A stretch of 64,000 nucleotides of DNA from Mycolicibacterium sp. P9-64 (GCF_008329605.1 NZ_NPKO01000002.1:372001-436000); one strand, 5' to 3'; positions 17,378 to 26,472 are shown, counted from the first letter of the stretch. A program made the numbers and translations. Notes: generated from the letters alone by a model not told the origin.

Positions 17378-18453
17378 TGATCGGCGTCCTTCGAGTTGGA
17401 GATCCAGTGGGTGGCGAATTCGAGGAATGCGTCGTTCTCGTGCGGCGCCGCGACGGTCACGCGGACCCCGTCCTGACCGTACGGCCGGACCAGCAGACGG
17501 TTGTCGGCGGCGCTGTTGACGAAGTCCGTCGTGCGCCCGGCCAGCGGCAGCCAGACGAAGTTGGCCTGCGAAGGCGGCACGGTGAACCCGGCGCCCTGCA
17601 GCGCGGACGTCACCCTGGCCCGCTCGGCGACGACGAGATCGGTGCGGGCGAGCAGTTCCTCGGAGGCCTCCAGCGATGCGATGGCGGCCGCTTGCGAGAC
17701 GGTCGTGGCGGTGAACGGCACGTACACCTTGCTGAGCGCGCTGATCACCTCCGGATCGCCGACGGCATATCCGATCCGCAGGCCCGCCAGCCCATACGCC
17801 TTCGAGAACGTCCGCAGCACAACGACATTGCTGTGCGCGCGGACCAGTCCGAAGCTGTCGGGCACCCACTCGTCGCGGATGTATTCGACGTACGCCTCGT
17901 CGAGCACGATCAGGATGTCCGACGGAACCGCGGCGACGAACCTGGCGAGGGCGTCGGGGTCGACGACGGTGCTGGTCGGGTTGTTCGGGTTGCAGATGAA
18001 GATCAGCCGCGTGCGGTCGGTAACCGCGGCCAGCATGGCGTCGAGGTCGAATGCGTGGTCGGTCAGTGGCACCTGCACCGGGGTGGCGCCCGCGGTGCGG
18101 ACCTGCAGCGGATAGATCTCGAAACTGCGCCAGCCGAACATCACCTCGTCGCCCACCGACGAGGTGATCTGGATCAGCTGCTGGCACAGGCTGACCGAGC
18201 CGCAGCCCACCGAGATGTGCTCGGGTGCGAAGCGCCCCTCATCGATGGTCTTGGCCAAATGCTCCTTCAACTCGACGTACCCGTTGTCGGGGTAGCGGTT
18301 GATGCCGTCGACGGCGCGCTCGATCGCTGCCCGCACGCTGGGCAGCGGTCCGTCGACGGTTTCGTTGCTCGCGATCTTGATGGCGCCCGGCACCGTCTTG
18401 CCTGGCGTGTAGGCCGGTAGATCAGCCAGCTCGGGGCGCAGGCGTGCGGTCAT
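17374..18453 (-). CDS. hisC2: Histidinol-phosphate / aromatic amino acid aminotransferase (HisC2, Pat)
   Basis: 359-residue PLP enzyme of fold-type I, HisC subgroup. Key features: IASNETVDGPLPSV N-terminus, CNPNNPTSTVV, DEAYVEYI and the PLP lysine in TFSKAYGLAGLRIGYAVG. In mycobacteria this second HisC paralogue (Rv3772) is annotated as aromatic aminotransferase Pat, making phenylalanine/tyrosine from the keto acids. The sequence alone does not discriminate Pat from HisC. Start ATG at 18453, leftward operon with the GXWXG gene. Confidence 0.88.
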   Translation of the reverse strand: MTARLRPELADLPAYTPGKTVPGAIKIASNETVDGPLPSVRAAIERAVDGINRYPDNGYVELKEHLAKTIDEGRFAPEHISVGCGSVSLCQQLIQITSSVGDEVMFGWRSFEIYPLQVRTAGATPVQVPLTDHAFDLDAMLAAVTDRTRLIFICNPNNPTSTVVDPDALARFVAAVPSDILIVLDEAYVEYIRDEWVPDSFGLVRAHSNVVVLRTFSKAYGLAGLRIGYAVGDPEVISALSKVYVPFTATTVSQAAAIASLEASEELLARTDLVVAERARVTSALQGAGFTVPPSQANFVWLPLAGRTTDFVNSAADNRLLVRPYGQDGVRVTVAAPHENDAFLEFATHWISNSKDADQ

Positions 18454-18583
18454 CCGAACAGTCTAGGGCGCGCTCTGGAAGCCCCCGTGGGCCGTGCTTT
18501 GCCTTCCGCATGGATGGCTGTGTACGCTTCTGCCTCGGCGGTTCCGGGCTCCGAACACGAATCCGGTACCCTCGGATCGTTCA

Positions 18584-18675
18584 GGAGGCGTGCCAGAGCG
18601 GCCGAATGGGACTCACTGCTAATGAGTTGTCCGTCTTAAAGCGGACCGGAGGTTCAAATCCTCTCGCCTCCGCCA
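18584..18675 (+). tRNA. tRNA-Ser(GCT)
   Basis: 92-nt class II tRNA. Acceptor GGAGGCG pairs with CGCCTCC at 18665-18671, discriminator G and encoded CCA. Anticodon stem ACTCA/TGAGT with loop CTGCTAA gives GCT. Long variable arm TTGTCCGTCTTAAAGCGGACC. Reads AGC/AGU codons. Confidence 0.97.
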
Positions 18676-18711
18676 CTGCTGACCCGCGTCAGTGTGACAA
18701 TTGAATAGCAC

Positions 18712-18784
18712 GCGCCCGTAGCTCAACGGATAGAGCATCTGACTACGGATCAGAAGGTTAGGGGTTCGAATCCCTTCGGGCGCA
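18712..18784 (+). tRNA. tRNA-Arg(ACG)
   Basis: 73 nt. Acceptor GCGCCCG pairs with CGGGCGC at 18777-18783, discriminator A, no encoded CCA. Anticodon arm TCTGA-CTACGGA-TCAGA gives ACG (A34 would be edited to inosine by TadA, which is also in this window at 39.5 kb). Lies 36 bp after tRNA-Ser(GCT). Confidence 0.97.
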
Positions 18785-19072
18785 CTCAGTAGTTCCCTCT
18801 TCGTCGCGGCGGCATTGCCGCCTCCCAGTCGACGCCGATGCCCACGATCGTGCTCGTTGAACCTGCGGTGGTCGATCGGATGGCGTGTTTTGCTGTCCCC
18901 GTCGCCCGAGGTCCAGTTCCCCGTCGGTCGCCCATCGCCCGGTGCCGCCAACGGGGCGATTGTGCTCAATGGCGGCGGCGAAGCAAGTTCCGAAGTCGCC
19001 ACATCAATTCGCTCCGCACTCGGCTCCCGAGCGATAACTTTGGGTTCCAACAATTGACGCGAGGGTCAGAAT

Positions 19073-21106
19073 ATGGCGAATGGAAACATCCCCCGTCGGG
19101 GTCGGCATCGTGCTCGTCGGTCGCAGAGCTTTGGTGTTCGGCGGTGGTTGCAACTCGGCGCAGCTTCGGCGGGTGCCGGCGCAGCGCTGTTCGCCGTGTC
19201 ACTGACCGGTCCGCAGGTGAATGTCGCCCTCGCCGACGATTCCGGCCAGTCGTCGCAAGAATCACCGTCGGGTTCGGGTTCGGGTGGTTCGGATTCGGGC
19301 GGGGTGTCGGCCGATGGCGCCGGGTCGCGCACTGCCGCCGCGGAGAGCCCGAGTTCGTCGGTTACGTCCGACGTGCAGACCACGGTCGAGTCGGCGTCCG
19401 CGAGTTCGAGTCCGAGTCCGGATGCGAAGAGCGCGACCGAGACGGCTTCGAAGACCAGTGCCGACGACAAGACGGCCGTCACGGCCCAGACCAACACGGG
19501 AACTCTGAAGTCCGGCAGCACTCACACCGATGCCCAGACCTCTACCGGGCTGAGTGCCGAACACTCTGCGACGTTCGAATCGTCGTCTCCGTCCTCGACG
19601 ACACCCGCCTCAGAGTCCGTGTCGGTCTCCGCTGCCTCGTCCCCTCGCAGTAGCGACACCGATCGCGCATCGTCATCGGTGGCCGAGGTCAGCACGCCTG
19701 CCGCAGCGCTCGCGTCCGCACCGGTAACGACGGAAAACGTTGCCGCCGTTTCGGATTCGGGGCCAGCGGCAGCGGCATCCGCTCCGGTCATTCCGTGGGC
19801 GCTGCAGGTCGTCGCCCCGAACAACAACTTTCTGGGTGATCAGGTCACGGGGTTCTTTGGCGCGTTCCAGGCCTTCGTCGCCCAATTGCCGTTGCCCGCT
19901 CCACTCAAGGACGTGTTGAACGGCGTCGCATTCTCGATACGCCAAACGTTGCTCAACCAGACCCCGACGGTGGCGCCGATTCTGCTCACCGGCCAGTCCG
20001 ACACGCTGATTGCCGGTCACGTGGACGCCGTTGATCCCGAGGGCGATCAGATCGTCTACCGCTTGGTGCAAGGCCCGGCGTCGGGCAGCGTGCAGCTCAA
20101 CGCCGACGGCAGCTTTACCTACACGCCCGGTCCGGGATTCAACGGCGTCGACACCTTCGTCGTCATGGCCCAGGACCTCGGGTTCCACGTCAACCTGCTC
20201 GATGTGTTCCGCGGTGCTGGGGCGTCGGCCGGCGCGCTGGTCAACGAGGGCGCGATCAAGTTCGCGTTCAACTACACCACGGGCTCGGACCTGTGGACCG
20301 TCGATCGCCGCGCGGCACTCGAGCAGGCCGCCGCTCGCTTCAACTCCTACCTCCTGGTCAACCAGCCCGTGACGCTCACCTACGACGTCAGCGCCACGAA
20401 CTCGCCAGGCGACGGCACCCTTGCGACGGCCGGAAGCGGGCTCAGCAGTTCCGCCCCCGGCTTCTGGCGGACGGTTGTGCAGAACAAGCTCATCTCCGGT
20501 GTCGACTCCAACGGCGCGACGGCCGACGGGGAGATCGACTGGAACTTCGGCTACCAGTGGGCGCTCGGCGACTCCGTGGGAAGCACCGAGTACGACCTGA
20601 CGACGGTCGCGCTGCACGAGTTGATGCATAGCTTCGGGTTCATGTCCTATGTCGGTGCGGCGGGTTCGAACACCGGTCGGGCGTGGACGGTGTACGACAG
20701 CTTCATCTCCACGAGCAACGGCACCAGGGCCATCCGCCCCGACTACACGTGGAACACCGCCTTCGACGCCAATCTGACGGGCGGCAATGGCGGCCTGTAC
20801 TTCGCCGGCGTCGATGCCGTCACGGCCTACGGCGCACTCGTCCCGCTCTACACACCAAATCCGTGGGAAGACGGCAGCGCGATTTCGCACTTGGACGACG
20901 CGACCTTCACCGGTTCGGACCGCAACATCATGAACGCCCAGCTAGCCACCGGGCCAGGGCTCAGGATCCCGACTGCAATCGAACTCGGCATCCTCAAGGG
21001 CATCGGATACACGGTGATCAACGTTCCCGTACCAGGCGGAAGCGCACTCGCCATCATCGGTTTCATCTTCCTGCGTCGGATGCGCAGAAGGTCACCCGCG
21101 TCATGA
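19073..21106 (+). CDS. Secreted metallopeptidase-like surface protein with PEP-CTERM-like tail
   Basis: 677-residue secreted protein. A basic N-terminus and hydrophobic stretch (residues 24-55, ending ALADD) form an export signal of a kind common in mycobacterial surface proteins. A Ser/Thr/Ala-rich low-complexity linker spans about 56-240. An Ig/cadherin-like repeat (LIAGHVDAVDPEGDQIVYRL, 312-365) comes next. The catalytic domain has HELMHSFGF at 515-523; position 11 of the metzincin pattern is Ser, so H606 in SAISHLDD may be the third zinc ligand. The C-terminus VPVPGGSALAIIGFIFLRRM plus basic residues resembles PEP-CTERM sorting signals. ATG at 19073 follows a GAGGG ribosome site. The 288 bp upstream show no gene. 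Confidence 0.82.
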   Translation: MANGNIPRRGRHRARRSQSFGVRRWLQLGAASAGAGAALFAVSLTGPQVNVALADDSGQSSQESPSGSGSGGSDSGGVSADGAGSRTAAAESPSSSVTSDVQTTVESASASSSPSPDAKSATETASKTSADDKTAVTAQTNTGTLKSGSTHTDAQTSTGLSAEHSATFESSSPSSTTPASESVSVSAASSPRSSDTDRASSSVAEVSTPAAALASAPVTTENVAAVSDSGPAAAASAPVIPWALQVVAPNNNFLGDQVTGFFGAFQAFVAQLPLPAPLKDVLNGVAFSIRQTLLNQTPTVAPILLTGQSDTLIAGHVDAVDPEGDQIVYRLVQGPASGSVQLNADGSFTYTPGPGFNGVDTFVVMAQDLGFHVNLLDVFRGAGASAGALVNEGAIKFAFNYTTGSDLWTVDRRAALEQAAARFNSYLLVNQPVTLTYDVSATNSPGDGTLATAGSGLSSSAPGFWRTVVQNKLISGVDSNGATADGEIDWNFGYQWALGDSVGSTEYDLTTVALHELMHSFGFMSYVGAAGSNTGRAWTVYDSFISTSNGTRAIRPDYTWNTAFDANLTGGNGGLYFAGVDAVTAYGALVPLYTPNPWEDGSAISHLDDATFTGSDRNIMNAQLATGPGLRIPTAIELGILKGIGYTVINVPVPGGSALAIIGFIFLRRMRRRSPAS

Positions 21107-21248
21107 CGGCGCCGGCTATGGATCAGTTGGCCGGGGGCGAATAGCTCGGACGTACTTGGCGGGGACGTTTGGGACGCGCCTGGCAAATCGCATGTGAGAT
21201 TGCACGGAAGTTGCGTGTCAGGGCGCTTCCGCCCATTAGGTTTCTCGG

Positions 21249-21932
21249 GTGGACTTCTCCTTCGATCCTCGCAGGTGGCTCGGGTCAGCTGTCGGCGCCG
21301 TTCGAATAGGCATCGACGTCTACGACTGGGCCGAGGAACAGGTCGTGGGCGCACTGCGCAATGGGCTCGACGCGCTTGACCCCGATGGTGTTCCCAAGGC
21401 GTCCACCCCGGAACAGGCTCCCGTCGACGACGAACCCGACCCCGATTCGCTGAGCGGCAAGATGAATCAGCTGCTGGACCGCGCTCTCGGCCAGAACACC
21501 CGTGGCAGCCAGGTCGAGCTCTACCATCACCTGCTCGATCAGTTGGTGGCCGACGAGGCCAGGATCATCGGGGCGCTGTCCGACGGCTCGGTGTCGCCGT
21601 TGGTGAACGTGTACACCTGGACCCGGCCGCGCGTGACGGGGCAGGCGACGCTGGAGAACGCGTCTCTCATCGGCCGCACCGCCAATGTCGCCCTGCCCCA
21701 GATGGTCCCGCAATACGTCAGCCACCTGCTGTCACTCGGCCTGGTCCAGAAGGGGCCTGAGGACCCCGCGTTGGACACCGAGTACGAGGTGCTGATGGCT
21801 GAGTCGATGGTGCTCGCGGCGATCAAGAGCGCGTCGCGGGGGCCGATCTCGGCGAAGGTCGAGAAGTTCGTGCTGAGCCTGTCGGCCCTTGGCACGTCGT
21901 TATGGGAGGCCACCATGCAAGGCGACACGTAG
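21249..21932 (+). CDS. DUF4393 (Abi-alpha) domain protein
   Basis: 227-residue protein. The core YHHLLDQLVADEARIIGALSDGS and VQKGPEDPALDTEYEVLMAE segments fit DUF4393, named Abi_alpha because a member was linked to abortive infection. No transmembrane segment is clear. Start GTG at 21249. Its stop overlaps the GTG of the downstream DUF445 gene (TAGTGA), so the two are a two-gene operon. Whether it has any phage-related role here is untested; many chromosomal members are of unknown function. Confidence 0.78.
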   Translation: MDFSFDPRRWLGSAVGAVRIGIDVYDWAEEQVVGALRNGLDALDPDGVPKASTPEQAPVDDEPDPDSLSGKMNQLLDRALGQNTRGSQVELYHHLLDQLVADEARIIGALSDGSVSPLVNVYTWTRPRVTGQATLENASLIGRTANVALPQMVPQYVSHLLSLGLVQKGPEDPALDTEYEVLMAESMVLAAIKSASRGPISAKVEKFVLSLSALGTSLWEATMQGDT

Positions 21933-23206
21933 TGACCATCCTTGCGTCCACATCCCTCGTAGCGCTGTCCAGCTGGTCGGAGATCACCCACGACTTCGGT
22001 GAGAACTGGCTGATCTACCTGTCGATGCCGTTGATTGCGGCCTTCGTCGGGTGGAGCACGAAGATCGTCGCGCTGGAGATGCTTTACCGCCCACTGGAAT
22101 TCAAGGGCATCGGGCCGTTTGGCTGGCAGGGCATCGTGCCGCGACGGGCGGGCAAGGTCGGCTCCAAGACCATCGAGTTGCTGACCGCGAATCTACTGAA
22201 ACCCGAAGAGCTGCTTGACCGTATCGACGCCAACGATGCGGTGGAGGCGCTGAGGGAACCCCTGATCCAGGCGATCGACAACATATCCCGGGAGCTCGCG
22301 GAGCAACTCCGGCCCGGCCTGTGGGACTCCCTACCGGACGCCGGCAGGCAGGCGATCCAGTCCAGGATTCAGAGCCAGGTACCGCGGATCACCGAGAACG
22401 TGCTCCTCGAGATGAAGGCGGACCTCAGCCGGTACGTCGATCTGCAATTCCTCGCCGTCACCACCCTGGTGCGGAACAAGGAGAAGTTGGTCAAGCTGTT
22501 CCGCGGCATGACCACCGACGCAATGGCTTTCGTACGGCGCAGCGGCATCGTCTTCGGGTTCGGCATCGGCCTGGTGCAGATGGTGGCGTGGGCGCTGTTC
22601 AAGAATCCGTGGATCATGCCCGCGTTTGGCTTCGCGGTGGGCTTCGTCAGCGACTACATCGCGTTGAACATGTTGTTCCGCCCCGTACATCAGCGCAAGT
22701 TCCTCGGCTTCATCCCGTTCCAGGGACTGTTACACGCCCAGCGGGACAAGATCACCCGCGACTACGCCAAGATTCTGGCCGACGACCTCTTCACCCCCGA
22801 GATCCTGTTCGACGGGATCATCAAGGGACCGGGCGCGGACAAGCTCTTTGCGCTCGTCGCCAAGGAGATCGACTCGGCGATCGACGCGCAGACGGGCATC
22901 GCGACCCCCGTCGTCGCGCTTGCCGTGGGCACCAAGCGCTACCGCAGCCTCAAGGACAAGGTGGTGGCGCTGGTTCTCGAGCAGCTGCCGACGACCTTGC
23001 TCGACGCCCAGGACTACGCCACGGAGGCGATCGACCTGGAGAACACGATCGTCGAAAAGATGAACGCGCTCACCAACGAGGAGTACGAGTCGATCCTGCG
23101 ACCCGTCTTCAAGGACGACGAACCACTGATGATTGCGGTAGGTGCCATCCTCGGCGGCCTGGTCGGCGAGCTCCAGGTTCAGCTCATCGAACTGTTCGCG
23201 CACTGA
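21932..23206 (+). CDS. DUF445 family membrane protein
   Basis: 424 residues. N-terminal segment (WLIYLSMPLIAAFVGWSTKIVALEMLYRPLEF) and a second hydrophobic region (NPWIMPAFGFAVGFVSDYIALNMLFRPV) are the two duplicated membrane motifs of DUF445, each followed by an L-FRP-type sequence. The remainder is helical and probably cytoplasmic. GTG at 21932 overlaps the upstream stop. DUF445 proteins (YjiN, YheB types) have unknown function; operon pairing with DUF4393 implies a common membrane-associated role. Confidence 0.85.
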   Translation: MTILASTSLVALSSWSEITHDFGENWLIYLSMPLIAAFVGWSTKIVALEMLYRPLEFKGIGPFGWQGIVPRRAGKVGSKTIELLTANLLKPEELLDRIDANDAVEALREPLIQAIDNISRELAEQLRPGLWDSLPDAGRQAIQSRIQSQVPRITENVLLEMKADLSRYVDLQFLAVTTLVRNKEKLVKLFRGMTTDAMAFVRRSGIVFGFGIGLVQMVAWALFKNPWIMPAFGFAVGFVSDYIALNMLFRPVHQRKFLGFIPFQGLLHAQRDKITRDYAKILADDLFTPEILFDGIIKGPGADKLFALVAKEIDSAIDAQTGIATPVVALAVGTKRYRSLKDKVVALVLEQLPTTLLDAQDYATEAIDLENTIVEKMNALTNEEYESILRPVFKDDEPLMIAVGAILGGLVGELQVQLIELFAH

Positions 23207-23221
23207 CGTCGTGTCACGCCA

Positions 23222-24520
23222 CTAGTTGGTTGAGGGTGGTGGTTGTGGTTGGAAGGGTTGGTACCACCACCAGTCGGCGCGTTCCCCGGTCGGTCCCGGA
23301 CAAGGTTTGACCGTGGGTGGCGGTTTCGTCGGTGGACGCGCGAGTGATCCCGGCGGCAGCGGTCTGTTGTCGGCGTCGGTGACGACGAGCTGGTGGGCAG
23401 GTCCGGTGATGGTGATGTCCCCGCGGTGATGCGCCCGGTGGTGGTAGGGGCAGACCAACACCAGATTCTCCAACTCTGTCTCGCCGCCGTCCTCCCAGTG
23501 CACGATGTGATGGGCGTGCAGACCACGGGTGGCTGCGCAACCGGGGATCACGCAGGCGCGGTCGCGGTGCTCGAGAACACGGCGCAACCGGCGCCCGACG
23601 GTGCGGGTGGCCCGCCCGGCACCGATGACCCGCCCGTCGCGTTCAAACCACACTTCACACGTCGCATCGCAGGTCAGGTAGCGCCGGTCATCATCGGAGA
23701 GCAGTGGACCCAGATGCAGGGCGGCGATGCGGCTTTCGAGGTCGACGTGCACGACGACGGTGGTGTGCTGTCCGTGCGGGCGGCGAGCCGCTTCGGTGTC
23801 CCATCCGGCCTCGACGAGGCTCATGAACCCGTCGACGGTGTTCGGGAACGGCGGCCTGGATGGGTCCTTGGCCTGCTCGCTCTCGTGGGGGTGTGAGTCC
23901 GTGTGGTCGTACTCGTCGCCGTCACTGTTGCCGTGGTCGCGTTTCCACGCGGCGATCTGTCCGTCGCAATGAGACTGCAGGGCGGCGTCGAACTTCGCCG
24001 CCTCCAGGCGCGGCAGCCGGATCCGGTAGGTGGTGTACCGCTCGCCGACGGTCTTGCTGATCGAGCGTTCCCGTTCCGGCGTGGGTTCGGGTTCGGGGCG
24101 TGGCTCCAGTTTGATCGCGGTGCGCAACTGGTTCACCGTGGAGTAGGCGGCCATTTCTGCGTAGTGCGCGTCGGAGCCGTCGGCGGCCCGCTCGGCGATC
24201 ACCCCGACCTGATCGAGTGAGAACCGGCCCTCCCGCATCCCGGCCGCACAGCGAGGGAACTCCGGCAGCCGATGCGCGACCGTCGCGATGGTCTCGGCGT
24301 TCTTGGGTGACACCCCGGTCTTCCATGCCACCAGTGCGGGGATGGAACGCGCGCCGGTCATGCCGGCCAGTCCGTCGCGGTCAATCTCGGCCACGATCTC
24401 CACCAGCCGGCCATCGATCGCGTTGCGCTGCCCGGTCAACTCCCCGATCTCGACGAACAGCTCGTCGAGCCGCTCCTTCGGACTCACCCGAGGAACGAAA
24501 GAGGCTGCCGCCGTGGACAT
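23222..24520 (-). CDS. DUF222 / HNH endonuclease domain protein (13E12 repeat family)
   Basis: 432 residues. N-terminal DUF222 helical region (LDELFVEIGELTGQRNAIDGRLVEIVAEIDRDGL) and a C-terminal HNH nuclease motif CVIPGCAATRGLHAHHIVHWEDGGETELENLVLVCPYHHRAHH in sum, with two CxxC-type zinc positions. These proteins are multicopy in mycobacteria (REP13E12 family) and behave as dispersed, possibly mobile, repeats that can host phage attachment sites. Tail is proline-rich (QPFQPQPPPSTN). No terminal repeats are seen, so I do not call an insertion boundary. Confidence 0.9.
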   Translation of the reverse strand: MSTAAASFVPRVSPKERLDELFVEIGELTGQRNAIDGRLVEIVAEIDRDGLAGMTGARSIPALVAWKTGVSPKNAETIATVAHRLPEFPRCAAGMREGRFSLDQVGVIAERAADGSDAHYAEMAAYSTVNQLRTAIKLEPRPEPEPTPERERSISKTVGERYTTYRIRLPRLEAAKFDAALQSHCDGQIAAWKRDHGNSDGDEYDHTDSHPHESEQAKDPSRPPFPNTVDGFMSLVEAGWDTEAARRPHGQHTTVVVHVDLESRIAALHLGPLLSDDDRRYLTCDATCEVWFERDGRVIGAGRATRTVGRRLRRVLEHRDRACVIPGCAATRGLHAHHIVHWEDGGETELENLVLVCPYHHRAHHRGDITITGPAHQLVVTDADNRPLPPGSLARPPTKPPPTVKPCPGPTGERADWWWYQPFQPQPPPSTN

Positions 24521-24624
24521 GACACCATCAAACCAGAGAGCACCGACAAGAAATCGCGGCTAGCTCGCGGTGTCCCATCGCACCCTCCATTGTCGGCAGG
24601 CAAGCCCGCGGGTTGAATGAACCC

Positions 24625-25011
24625 ATGACCCCACCGGTGATCCAGCGTTGGATCGACATCATCGACAACCACCGCCCCGAGGAGCTCGACGGCCTGTTGG
24701 CCGACGATGCCGTGTTCTACTCGCCTGCTGTCTTCTCTCCGCAGGAGGGCAAGGCCAAGACCGCGCTGTACCTCGGTGCAGCAGAGAAGCTGTTCTCGGC
24801 CACGGACTTTCACTACGTCGGTCAATGGTTTGGCGAGCGCTCAGCCGTGCTGGAGTTCGCCGCGACCGTCGACGGCATCTACGTCAACGGCGTCGACATG
24901 ATCGAGTGGAACGACGACGATTTGATCGTCTCGTTCAAGGTGATGCTGCGACCGTTCAAGGCCCTGCAGGTGATCATGCCGAAGATGGCTGAGCTGCTCC
25001 AGCCGTCCTGA
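24625..25011 (+). CDS. SnoaL/NTF2-like protein
   Basis: 128-residue cone-shaped alpha+beta barrel of the NTF2 superfamily: VIQRWIDIIDNHRPEELDGLLADDAVFYSPAVF, then the beta-sheet region VLEFAATVDGIYVNGVDMIEWNDDDLIVSFKVMLRP. ATG at 24625 chosen over an in-frame TTG at 24613. Overlaps the phosphodiesterase start (TGATG). Function unknown. Confidence 0.82.
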   Translation: MTPPVIQRWIDIIDNHRPEELDGLLADDAVFYSPAVFSPQEGKAKTALYLGAAEKLFSATDFHYVGQWFGERSAVLEFAATVDGIYVNGVDMIEWNDDDLIVSFKVMLRPFKALQVIMPKMAELLQPS

Positions 25012-25502
25012 TGCGTCTACTGCTCATCGCCGACACCCACGTGCCCAAACGGGCCCGCGACATGCCGGCCGTGGTGTGGGACGAGGTGGTCCGCGCCGAC
25101 GTCGTCCTGCACGCGGGGGACTGGGTGGAACCGTCGCTGCTCGACGAACTCGAACAGCGCGCGCAGCGGCTGGTTGCGTGCTGGGGCAACAACGACGGCG
25201 ACGAGCTTCGCCGTCGGCTGCCCGAGCGCGCCGACGTCACACTCGCCGGGGTGCGGTTCACGGTCGTGCACGAGACGGGAGCCTCTGGCGGGCGCGACGC
25301 CAGGATGGCCCAGCTGTATCCCGACACCGACGTGCTGGTGTTCGGGCACAGCCACATCCCATGGGACACCACCGCGAAAACAGGCCTGCGCCTGCTCAAT
25401 CCGGGTTCGCCCACCGACCGCAGGCGTCAGCCGTTCTGCACCTACATGACGGCCACGGCGGCCGATGGCGTGCTCTCCGAGGTGACGCTGCACCGTGTCT
25501 AG
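25011..25502 (+). CDS. YfcE/MJ0936-type metallophosphoesterase
   Basis: 163-residue calcineurin-like phosphoesterase. All metal motifs are visible: IADTHVPK (D-x-H), HAGDW, GNNDGD (GNCD-like), VVHETGAS (GHxxG position, here altered) and FGHSHIP. Family members hydrolyse phosphodiesters such as bis-p-nitrophenyl phosphate; the physiological substrate is unknown. Translationally coupled to the NTF2-like gene before it and overlapped by the MmcQ-like gene after it. Confidence 0.87.
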   Translation: MRLLLIADTHVPKRARDMPAVVWDEVVRADVVLHAGDWVEPSLLDELEQRAQRLVACWGNNDGDELRRRLPERADVTLAGVRFTVVHETGASGGRDARMAQLYPDTDVLVFGHSHIPWDTTAKTGLRLLNPGSPTDRRRQPFCTYMTATAADGVLSEVTLHRV

Positions 25503-25905
25503 ACGCCGAGCCCGAGTCAGCGACGTGCACGAGCTCGCCGGGGCGATGCCGCACGTGACGCGGATCGAGGGTCCCAAGGGCAACGCCGTGTATCAGGTGG
25601 GCGGTAAGTCGTTCGTGTTCTTCAGAACTCCCCAACCCGACGCGCGGGATCCGGAAACGGGGGAGAAGTACCCGGACGTCGTGATGATCTGGGTCGAGTC
25701 CGAGCGTGACAAGTTGGCCTTGGTGCAGGACCCGGATTCGCCGTTCTTCACCACCGATCGCTTCGACGATCACCCGTCGGTTCTGGTGCGCAGCAGCCGG
25801 CTCGGGGAGATCGACACGACCGAACTGGCAGAGCTGATCCAGGATGCATGGCTGTCGCGGGCGTCGAAGCGGCGTGCCGAGCAATGGCTGGCCAGTCAAA
25901 GTTGA
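25495..25905 (+). CDS. MmcQ/YjbR-like protein
   Basis: 136-residue small DNA-binding-fold (MmcQ/YjbR, CyaY-like) protein: HELAGAMPHVTRIEGPKGNAVYQVGGKSFVFFR and VMIWVESERDKLALVQDPDSPFFTTDRFDDHPSVLVR, ending with a helix (TELAELIQDAWLSRASKRRAEQWL). GTG at 25495 overlaps the upstream gene by 8 bp. Function unknown. Confidence 0.85.
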   Translation: MSRRRARVSDVHELAGAMPHVTRIEGPKGNAVYQVGGKSFVFFRTPQPDARDPETGEKYPDVVMIWVESERDKLALVQDPDSPFFTTDRFDDHPSVLVRSSRLGEIDTTELAELIQDAWLSRASKRRAEQWLASQS

Positions 25906-26472
25906 TCAGCGAGATGCGATGCCGGCGAGGACGATCGCCAGCATGCGGTCTGCTTCGTCGGCGCTCGAATTCTCGGTGGCCATCGCGATGGCATTGACCA
26001 GCGTGACGACGTGCGGGAGTGTGACGTCGTTGCGGACGGCGCCGCTGTCTTGGGCCCGTCGAAGCAGCGAGGTGCCGATCGCGCCTACCGCCGCCTGGCA
26101 CGCGGCAACCAATTCTGAGTCGTCCCGACGCCCGGTGGCGAATGCCGCTGCCAGACCGTTCTTGGCGCTGACGTGGTCGATGTAGGCACGTAGCCAGCGG
26201 GTGAGGGCGTGGCTTGCATCGGGTTCGGCGAGGAGTTCGTCGCCGAGCGTGCACAACGCCCTGACGTCGCCGACGCAGATCGCGACCAACAGATCACGAC
26301 GGTCGGGGAAGTGCCGGTAAAGCGTGGCGTTGCCGACGCCGGCGCGGCGGGCGATCTTGTCCAGGGAGGCATCGGGGCCGTCGGTGGTGAACAGTTCGTC
26401 GGCGGCCGCGAGAAGCGCCTCGTAGTTGCTGCGGGCATCTGCCCGCAGCGGTGGGTTAACCAGCAGCTCCAA
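25906..26472 (-). CDS. TetR-family transcriptional regulator
   Basis: 188-residue regulator. N-terminal HTH is clear: YEALLAAADELFTTDGPDASLDKIARRAGVGNATLYRHFPDRRDLL. The C-terminal half is an alpha-helical effector domain. The annotated start is TTG at 26472 because no ATG or GTG is available in frame before the HTH. Divergent from the EthD gene, with a strong palindrome between them (26530-26555) that is the likely operator. Confidence 0.85.
   Translation of the reverse strand: MELLVNPPLRADARSNYEALLAAADELFTTDGPDASLDKIARRAGVGNATLYRHFPDRRDLLVAICVGDVRALCTLGDELLAEPDASHALTRWLRAYIDHVSAKNGLAAAFATGRRDDSELVAACQAAVGAIGTSLLRRAQDSGAVRNDVTLPHVVTLVNAIAMATENSSADEADRMLAIVLAGIASR

Noticed and set aside
18619..19053. 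Leftward frame of 144 codons across tRNA-Ser(GCT) and tRNA-Arg(ACG)
   Set aside because: Its peptide (EGIRTPNLLIRSQMLYPLSYG) is a well-known artefact of translating tRNA genes backwards. Not a gene.
23222..24520. Insertion element around the HNH/DUF222 gene
   Set aside because: No terminal inverted repeats or target duplications are visible; it is called as a plain member of the 13E12 family.
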